A stretch of DNA of 20,437 bases from NCBI GenBank assembly GCA_051748085.1, contig JBNJHA010000042.1, forward strand, positions 1 through 20,437. The letters are read 5' to 3'. This document shows positions 14,826 through 20,437 of the stretch, in pieces. The notes beneath the pieces are model-generated. The model was not told the origin of the DNA and ran no database searches. It was given only the letters and a program-made list of their open reading frames with translations. The position numbers and the translations under genes are program-made. Positions within the stretch are counted from its first letter, which is position 1; each line of letters starts with the position of its first letter. The DNA comes from CAYNNQ01 sp051748085. GTDB taxonomy: Bacteria > Desulfobacterota > Desulfovibrionia > Desulfovibrionales > Desulfonatronovibrionaceae.

Positions 14826-16236
14826 AATAACTGCCGTAAACATCCTCAAACCTGAAAAAGGACAACAGCTTTTCCCTTTCTATTCGCAGAAAGCATCCGA
14901 CGCATTCCGGGCATAGATGCTCACCGGCCGCACTTCTGACAATGCCTGTAACTTCATCAAGGCATTTCGGCTCATGATAGGGCCGTTTACTGCAAAGAGC
15001 GTGGAAGACATCAGCCACCGCTATAACCCTGGCCCAGACATGTATCTTGTCCCCCTTGAGGCCAAAAGGATACCCTGCGCCGTCCATTCTCTCATGATGC
15101 TGTTCCACCGCCGGAATCAATTCAGCCATGCTCGGCACCGGCCTGAGTATCTCCGCGCCCTTTGCCGGATGCTCCTGTATCAGCGCAAATTCCTCTTGCG
15201 TCAGCCTGCCGGGCTTGAACAAAACATCATCGCGGATTCCAATCTTGCCGATATCATGCAGCTTGCCGGCCAGGGCCAGCTTTTCGCAGTCGGTATCCAA
15301 AAATCCCATCCGCCTGCCGATTTCCTCCGAAACTTTGGACACGACTTCCGAATGCCCTCGAGTATAGACGTCCCTGGCCTCCAAAGCCTGAACCAGGCTG
15401 GATATGCTGTTAAAAAGCATATCTCTTTCCAGATCCAAACGCTTCTTTTCCTGCAAAACCAGTTGAACGTGGTCGGAAAGCAATTTTTCAATATTAATAA
15501 TCAATTGCTCAATATTAAAGGGCTTTACAATATATCCGGCCGCTCCCTGCTGAATTGCCTCGCGCATAATCCTGCGGTCATCTTCGGTACTCATGATTAC
15601 AATCGGGACAAAATCTATTCGGGGGTCCTGCCGAATCCGTCTGCACAAAGCCATCCCATTTAAACCGGGCATGTTGATGTCGGTAACAATCAAATCCGGC
15701 TTGCATTCGGAAAGCATTTCCAGGGCATGTTGACCGTTCTTGGCTTCAACCACTTTGAATCCGGCCCGGGACAACCCGGTGCATACCGTTTTCCGGACAA
15801 ACGAAGAATCATCGACAACAAGAATCAAACGCTCGCGCACAAAGCTGAATTTTTCCAAGATATTGATTATACATGGGATCAAATCATTACAGGCCTTGCT
15901 CTTGGGTACATAGGCTGCCGCTCCTGCTCCGAAGCCTTTCTCAATACATTGTTCGGAGTCCTGACTGCTGAGCATGATTACCGGAACGGACCGCGTATCC
16001 GGATTCTGTTTAAGCCGGGTGCATAACTCAAAACCATCCGCTTCCGGCATGTCGATATCCGTAATTATCAAATCATATGAATCGGCCAATGCCGTATCAT
16101 AACCCATGAGTCCATTCACGGCCTCGGAGACCGTGGCATCAAGCCTGTTGACAAGCTGTTCGGCCAAAGCTTTGCGTATGGTCTTGCTGTCGTCCACAAT
16201 CAAAATTTTCGGAGGAATCACCTTACTGGTCAACAT
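14824..16236 (-). CDS. Two-receiver response regulator with HD-GYP phosphodiesterase domain
   Basis: The 470-residue protein has two receiver domains and an HD-GYP output. REC1 (about 8-130) has Asp15/16, phospho-site Asp60 and Lys112. REC2 (about 136-255) has Asp142/143, phospho-site Asp186, Thr217 and Lys238. A linker helix leads to HD-GYP (about 280-455): TRGH, HDIGKIGI with His327/Asp328, EHPAKG with His356, HHERMDGAGYP (380-390) with GYP intact, and VADVFHAL with Asp409. Such proteins hydrolyse c-di-GMP to GMP and usually promote motility over biofilm. Both receivers look competent for phosphorylation. The C-terminal CPECVGC (442-448) replaces the usual xDPxxVxAF stretch. The ribosome binding site is weak. 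No sensor kinase is nearby. The gene is convergent with the repeat C and terminator region and divergent from tolC. Confidence 0.95.
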   Translation of the reverse strand: MLTSKVIPPKILIVDDSKTIRKALAEQLVNRLDATVSEAVNGLMGYDTALADSYDLIITDIDMPEADGFELCTRLKQNPDTRSVPVIMLSSQDSEQCIEKGFGAGAAAYVPKSKACNDLIPCIINILEKFSFVRERLILVVDDSSFVRKTVCTGLSRAGFKVVEAKNGQHALEMLSECKPDLIVTDINMPGLNGMALCRRIRQDPRIDFVPIVIMSTEDDRRIMREAIQQGAAGYIVKPFNIEQLIINIEKLLSDHVQLVLQEKKRLDLERDMLFNSISSLVQALEARDVYTRGHSEVVSKVSEEIGRRMGFLDTDCEKLALAGKLHDIGKIGIRDDVLFKPGRLTQEEFALIQEHPAKGAEILRPVPSMAELIPAVEQHHERMDGAGYPFGLKGDKIHVWARVIAVADVFHALCSKRPYHEPKCLDEVTGIVRSAAGEHLCPECVGCFLRIEREKLLSFFRFEDVYGSY

Positions 16237-16374
16237 TATTTATCTTGAATTCGTCCTGCGGCGGTTAAAAATCGCTGCGCTATAGACATGCGCCTCTTGA
16301 CAAGAGAACTGCAAATTACGCAAGGTTCCGCAAAAAAGCGGACTGACATTGCCAATGGATTTGAGAATATTGCA

Positions 16375-16394
16375 TTCGCGAACGTTTGCAAACG
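16375..16394. repeat. Adjacent palindromes TTCGCGAA and CGTTTGCAAACG
   Basis: TTCGCGAA (16375-16382) abuts CGTTTGCAAACG (16383-16394); each is its own exact reverse complement. They lie in the 341-bp gap between the divergent HD-GYP and TolC genes and could be a regulator site for either. No clear promoter is next to them. A hairpin TCCGC-AAAAAA-GCGGA lies at 16327-16342. Confidence 0.45.
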
Positions 16395-16400
16395 AAAAAT

Positions 16401-16440
16401 TTCCGGATTTAAAAATATCAGATTTCCATCCGAAAATGAG
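16401..16440 (+). repeat. Dispersed repeat B, copy 2
   Basis: This 40-bp segment (TTCCGGATTTAAAAATATCA at its start) matches 5626-5666 on the opposite strand at 36 of 40 aligned positions with one gap. It lies immediately after the palindromes and is not in a gene. Confidence 0.65.
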
Positions 16441-16577
16441 ATTTTTCAGTTTAACAAGGAAACATAACACTTCAGCCCACGCAAAAAGAGCACCGGATTA
16501 TTTTGCTGAAATTTACTGAACGGATACATGTATACGAGAGTAAACCGATAAAAACAGATAGCCACGCGGAGTTTAGA

Positions 16578-17897
16578 ATGCAAGCTTCGGCTTTCAACAA
16601 ATTATTACTTCTACTTTATTTCCTGTCGAGTGCTGTTCCGGCCTTTGCTGCGGAAGAAATGAATATGTCCGGCGCGGTTGAACGCGGCCTGAAAGCCAAT
16701 CCCGGCCTTCAAGCCGTAAAAGAGGAACTTCAGGGTTCGGATTACGGGGTCAAAGCCGCCAAATCGGCTTTCGCTCCGCAATTTAGTTCCGGCTACGGAT
16801 ACACAAAATTGGACAGGCCGCCCAGCCCCCTGGATAAAAACAGGGACAGATGGAGATTTCATTTCAATATCCATCAACCGATTTGCACCGGTTTTCAATT
16901 GCTTGCCGCGCATGAAAAAGCCAAGCTTATCAGGGCGAATAAAGAGGCCAAGCTGAAAAAAGCTCGGCTGGAGCTAATTGCCCGCATACGGCAAACTTTT
17001 CTGAGTCTTTTGGCATTTCGGGAAGAAGAACGAAGCGCCCAGCAGGCCCTGGAGAGACTGCAGGCCCATCTCAGGGTCAGCCGCGCGTTTTACGAATCGG
17101 GAGTAAAGACAAAGCTGGACGTACTGCAGGCCCAGTCGGATGTGGCCGAGGCCCGGCAACAATTGCTGACGGCCCGGATGGGAAGCGGAACACAAAAGGC
17201 CAGACTTGATTCCCTGCTGGCCGTCGATTCCCAATCAGAAGAAATCAACTATCATGGCCGTTTAAATTTCGTTCCGGTCAAAATATCCTTGCCCGAGTGC
17301 CTGCGTGAAGCAAAATTAAAGCGCCCGGATGTGAAAATGGCGCAAAAAAGTGCTTTGATTGCTTCCGAAGATGCCCGAATCGTGGCCAGCGATTTTTATC
17401 CCGAACTGGGAGCCGACTTTGACTATTACCGATACGGCGATGGACCCGAGGTAGATGGAAGCGAATTCCAGGATCCCAGCGAATGGCAGATGGGAGTCAG
17501 CCTGCAATGGAAATTTTTCGAATGGGGTAAGACATATTTTGAATATAAACAGGCCCGCAAAGGACAGACGCGCATAGAGGCGGAATTGGAAGACCTGCTT
17601 TTAAATGTGCAATTTGAGGTAAAGGCCTCTTATCTGGATATTCAGACTTCAAAACAAAAAATAAAAGTCGCGCGGGCCGGACTGAGGGAAGCCAAAGAAG
17701 GATACCGCATGGCCAAGGCCCGCTATCAATCTCAGGTCGGTACCAGCACCGAGGTCCTGGACGCCCAGACCCGGCTTGCCGAAAGCGAGGCCAACCTCAC
17801 CGCGGCGTTAAAAGAATATTTAAGCGCGACAGTGGACTTGCTCAGTGCAATAGGCCGGGAAAAATACAACATTATGAATGCCCCGGCAATTTATTGA
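16578..17897 (+). CDS. TolC-family outer-membrane efflux protein
   Basis: The 439-residue protein starts at the ATG at 16578, chosen because CGGAG lies six bases upstream and a signal peptide follows at once (residues 1-24, LLLLLYFLSSAVPAFA). The frame is open further upstream to a TTG at 16503, but that would bury the signal peptide. TolC-family proteins form trimeric channels through the outer membrane and periplasm, joining inner-membrane transporters by adaptor proteins. The two homologous halves are visible: SGVKTKLDVLQAQSDVAEAR in the first and GTSTEVLDAQTRLAESEANL in the second, with long coiled-coil helices between. No adaptor (HlyD/MFP) or transporter gene lies beside it, so the partners are encoded elsewhere. 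It is divergent from the HD-GYP gene and convergent with the ATP-grasp fusion. No clear terminator follows. Confidence 0.93.
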   Translation: MQASAFNKLLLLLYFLSSAVPAFAAEEMNMSGAVERGLKANPGLQAVKEELQGSDYGVKAAKSAFAPQFSSGYGYTKLDRPPSPLDKNRDRWRFHFNIHQPICTGFQLLAAHEKAKLIRANKEAKLKKARLELIARIRQTFLSLLAFREEERSAQQALERLQAHLRVSRAFYESGVKTKLDVLQAQSDVAEARQQLLTARMGSGTQKARLDSLLAVDSQSEEINYHGRLNFVPVKISLPECLREAKLKRPDVKMAQKSALIASEDARIVASDFYPELGADFDYYRYGDGPEVDGSEFQDPSEWQMGVSLQWKFFEWGKTYFEYKQARKGQTRIEAELEDLLLNVQFEVKASYLDIQTSKQKIKVARAGLREAKEGYRMAKARYQSQVGTSTEVLDAQTRLAESEANLTAALKEYLSATVDLLSAIGREKYNIMNAPAIY

Positions 17898-18008
17898 TAC
17901 AAGACGGAAACTATGTACTGCATTAAAAAGTTTGCCCGATTTTTTGCATAAATTTATTAAACAGATACCGAGGCCGTCCTTAACCCACCGCCTGGATAAC
18001 CGAATAAA

Positions 18009-20018
18009 TCAGCGGCCCTTCCTGCCTACAAGAATCATTCTCTTTGCCGAGTACTCAAAGGGCCTTAAATTTTCGTCATAGGCCGCTTCCAGCTTCAGCC
18101 CGGCCAGCCGAAAAAACAGCCTGAACTGGGCCAGGGAATACAAATAGGCTCCGACTATAACAGTGGAATCTTTGCCTGATCCGATTTTCATGGGAATATA
18201 CATCTTTTCGCTCAATTCATCCCAGTATTTTTGAAGTTCGCTGCCGTCTTCACCCGTTTTGGCCCGGGTATTGACCAAGGCATTGGCCCGGTTGGGAGCT
18301 TCAAGGACGAGGATGCCCCCGGGAACAAGAGCGCCCGCCATGCGTTTAAGGATGTCGAAATCGGTTTCGATGTCGAAATAGCCGATGCTGTTAAACCAGT
18401 TCAGGACCACATCGAATTGCGGGGACATGTTTATCTCCCGCATGTCCAGGACCCGGAAGTCTCCGGAAAGCCCGGCCTGGCGGAAACGCTCCCCTGCTTT
18501 TTCAATAAAATTGGAATTTAAATCGATTCCCGTGACCCTGTAGCCTGTTTTGGCCAGGTGGACACTGACTCCGGCGCTCCCACAGGGGCAATCAAACAGC
18601 TCCACCCCCCGGGAATGCTTCTCTATGATCTTGAGGACAATCATGGCGTCGGCTGCTGCCTCTTCGTCGGATTTCAGCCATTGCTCATCCGGGATCTTTT
18701 TGAACCAGTCCTTGTCCGAACGCATTTCGCGGGAGGAGAGGGCGACCAGCAGGTTCTGGGCGTCTTCCTCCATTGCCCGGATGATATTCAAATCTTCCGC
18801 AAGAACCTCCGGATTTTCATGGCAGAGAAAAATGGTCCCCGGGGCGGACAAAAGGTCAACCGTCCTCTTGAGGGTATCGGCTCCGAGGCAGGTAAGCAGA
18901 TTGCCGCTTCTGACCGAGGGCAGGGAGGCCAGGAGCGAGACCCCGGGCACGGATTCAATATCGCCCTCGCGGGAGGAAATGAGGATTTTAATGAAAAAAT
19001 GCTTACGCAAAAGGTACGGCTTATTCATCCTCGCTTTAAAAGTTTCCGGCTCGAGATAAGACTCCAGACTGAGTTCGAGTTGGGTATAGCCCAGGCTTTC
19101 CCGGAGCAGCTCCTGGGGATATCCGGCACCCATGGGCCGTGCTCCGCATTCTATGAGTACCGGGCCGTCCTCCGTGAGCATGACCTCCATATGCGCCGGC
19201 CCCTGCTTTATATTCAGGGCATCCAGCACATCAAAGGCATAATCAAGTGTTCGCCCGGTAATCCCGCCGAAATCCCGGACAAGTTCCGATCCGTCATATA
19301 CGGATCTGCCGTCGCCGGTTATGATTTTTTTGTAGCGCCACAAATCGCTGACTACATGCTTCCTCTCGCAGGAAACGGTATTTACGACCACTTCCTCGCC
19401 CGAGGCGAATTCCTGGGCCAGAACCTTGCTGATTACTTCTCCCAGTATATTCCGTGAACCGAAAAGCGCATCAAAGGCCGCCTTTACTTCTTCGGTACTC
19501 CGGCAAATATGTACTCCGTCGGCCCCGGAACTGTTGTGCGGCTTCAGGACCACCGGCAGGCCGATGTCTTCAACCCATTTCAAAAGCGCCTCGACATCAT
19601 CTCCAAGCCAGCTTTTAAGCCCTTTTATGCCCGCTTTATCAAGCGCCTGATGCATGAGATATTTGTCCCGCGAAGCCTTGCCGGATTCCGGATCATTGCC
19701 GGGCAATCCGAATTTGGCTGCAAGTGCGTCCGCAAGCTCAACTCCGGTTTCACAGCCGGGCAAAACCGCCACCGGGTTGTATTCCTCCAGCTCGCGGATG
19801 AGCACGTCCATATCCTTGCATCCGTCGACAAGGGCCGCGTAACGCTGGCCCGTCTCCGCAATGGCCCCATCGGCCATATCGGATATTTCCACATTTTCCA
19901 TCTTTGGAAAGGATCTGACATGCACGGCGGGGATCTTTCTTTCTTCAAGAAGATCTATATAAAATTTACCGGTTGAATACCCGTCCACGATTATTACGTG
20001 GCCTTCGATTTTTTCCAT
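18009..20018 (-). CDS. ATP-grasp ligase fused to SAM-dependent methyltransferase
   Basis: The 669-residue protein joins two enzymes. Residues 1-400 are an ATP-grasp ligase: an N-terminal Rossmann-like part (GHVIIVDGYSTGKF), the nucleotide-binding VLKPHNSSGADGVHI (about 157-170), and metal-binding glutamates in HMEVM (about 278) and LIECGARP (about 290). Similar enzymes join a carboxylic or amino acid to an amine through an acyl phosphate, as in BacD or carnosine synthase. Residues 430-669 are a class I methyltransferase: motif I FDCPCGSAG (about 475-483), the acidic ID at 498-499, NWFNSIGYF and PGGILVLE. It probably makes a methylated peptide-like small molecule; substrates cannot be read from sequence. 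No signal peptide is present. The second ATG at 20018 is chosen because AAAGGGG lies six bases before it; an in-frame ATG at 20024 has no spacing. No biosynthetic neighbours lie in the window. Chain order could differ in function, with either step first. Confidence 0.88.
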   Translation of the reverse strand: MEKIEGHVIIVDGYSTGKFYIDLLEERKIPAVHVRSFPKMENVEISDMADGAIAETGQRYAALVDGCKDMDVLIRELEEYNPVAVLPGCETGVELADALAAKFGLPGNDPESGKASRDKYLMHQALDKAGIKGLKSWLGDDVEALLKWVEDIGLPVVLKPHNSSGADGVHICRSTEEVKAAFDALFGSRNILGEVISKVLAQEFASGEEVVVNTVSCERKHVVSDLWRYKKIITGDGRSVYDGSELVRDFGGITGRTLDYAFDVLDALNIKQGPAHMEVMLTEDGPVLIECGARPMGAGYPQELLRESLGYTQLELSLESYLEPETFKARMNKPYLLRKHFFIKILISSREGDIESVPGVSLLASLPSVRSGNLLTCLGADTLKRTVDLLSAPGTIFLCHENPEVLAEDLNIIRAMEEDAQNLLVALSSREMRSDKDWFKKIPDEQWLKSDEEAAADAMIVLKIIEKHSRGVELFDCPCGSAGVSVHLAKTGYRVTGIDLNSNFIEKAGERFRQAGLSGDFRVLDMREINMSPQFDVVLNWFNSIGYFDIETDFDILKRMAGALVPGGILVLEAPNRANALVNTRAKTGEDGSELQKYWDELSEKMYIPMKIGSGKDSTVIVGAYLYSLAQFRLFFRLAGLKLEAAYDENLRPFEYSAKRMILVGRKGR

Positions 20019-20090
20019 AACCATCCCCTTTCTTTTTACTTGGAAAACTATTCTTCAACTGTTTGTCTTTTTTATGAACAAAACAAATAA

Positions 20091-20108
20091 ATTATACTTT
20101 ATTGTCAA
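20091..20108 (-). promoter_or_regulatory. AT-rich possible promoter of the ATP-grasp fusion
   Basis: On the minus strand a perfect TATAAT (20091-20096) lies about 67 bases before the gene start; the TTGACA just upstream (20103-20108) is only six bases away, too close to pair with it. The -35 for TATAAT reads poorly. The 242-bp stretch 20019-20260 is otherwise gene-free. Confidence 0.3.
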
Positions 20109-20260
20109 ATTACCTTTGCCTTATTAAAAAGTAAAGACGGATTCGGTAAAAATCAACTTTTAGCATAAGAGCCGAATTTTTTCCCTTCCTGTAACCTGAG
20201 GGAAATTTTCCCGTAATCATTTTAGCCTATCTTGCCGCCAATCTATAAATTCAGATTATT

Positions 20261-20437
20261 TGGTTCCTCGACGTTGGGTGTGGATTTTATTCGAGTGATC
20301 CTTTCTGATGTTCCTGACGAAAGGTTCGCATATTTTCCTGCCCCCGCCAAAAGGGGGAAAACGGACCGCGGGACGGAACACAAAAACAGGTTCTCAAACC
20401 GATTGGCATTGCCGATAACAAAAACTGCCTTCCTTTG
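20261..20437 (+). repeat. Direct repeat C, copy 2, cut by the window end
   Basis: It starts TGGTTCCTCGACGTTG and matches 14446-14623 in the same orientation with four substitutions and one missing G in a G-run. It lies upstream of the ATP-grasp fusion, pointing away from it. Its true right end is beyond the window. Confidence 0.92.

Noticed and set aside
16297..16302. TTGACA as a tolC -35
   Set aside because: No acceptable -10 is found 16-18 bases downstream; it is part of a short CTCTTGACAAGAG palindrome.
16503..16577. Upstream extension of the TolC gene to a TTG start
   Set aside because: It would bury the clear signal peptide, and a good ribosome binding site supports the ATG at 16578.
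1..20437. CRISPR arrays, tRNA or rRNA genes, transposases, prophage genes
   Set aside because: No regularly spaced repeats, cloverleaf-like genes, rRNA sequence or mobile-element proteins were recognised on reading both strands.

Overview
The window reads as ordinary chromosome of a motile Gram-negative bacterium. Lipid A synthesis (lpxK), an outer-membrane TolC channel, a FliA-type flagellar promoter and c-di-GMP signalling all support this. Gene content and codon style suggest a deltaproteobacterium, possibly a salt-tolerant member of the Desulfovibrionales. That placement is inference, because no rRNA or other lineage marker is present.

Left part (1-5336): the 3' part of a CCA-adding enzyme gene, a 336-bp leader region with a heat-shock-like promoter and a strong hairpin, and htpG. 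Then come two minus-strand genes: a YgjP-type metallopeptidase and a VKOR-thioredoxin fusion for disulfide formation. The htpG end is marked by a terminator hairpin and a perfect 17-bp inverted repeat.

Middle (5337-10140): a 541-bp gap with two dispersed repeats and a good sigma70 promoter leads into a Bax-inhibitor-1/YccA membrane protein, then lpxK, an unknown 102-aa gene and rnr (RNase R). The last three look co-transcribed.

Right of rnr (10141-14823): an unknown 122-aa minus-strand gene; a divergent flagellin-like gene behind a near-perfect sigma28 promoter; a stand-alone cyclic-nucleotide-binding protein; a LysR regulator; and, divergent from it, an orphan glycine-betaine-type substrate-binding protein.

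Last part (14446-20437): three genes lie between two nearly identical copies of a 178-bp direct repeat. They are a two-receiver HD-GYP response regulator, a TolC-family outer-membrane protein, and a fusion of an ATP-grasp ligase with a SAM methyltransferase. The second repeat copy is cut by the window end.

Most genes are housekeeping. The parts most worth a second look are the ATP-grasp/methyltransferase fusion, the 178-bp repeat pair around it, and the orphan sigma28-controlled flagellin-like protein. No tRNA, rRNA, CRISPR array, transposase or phage gene was recognised.
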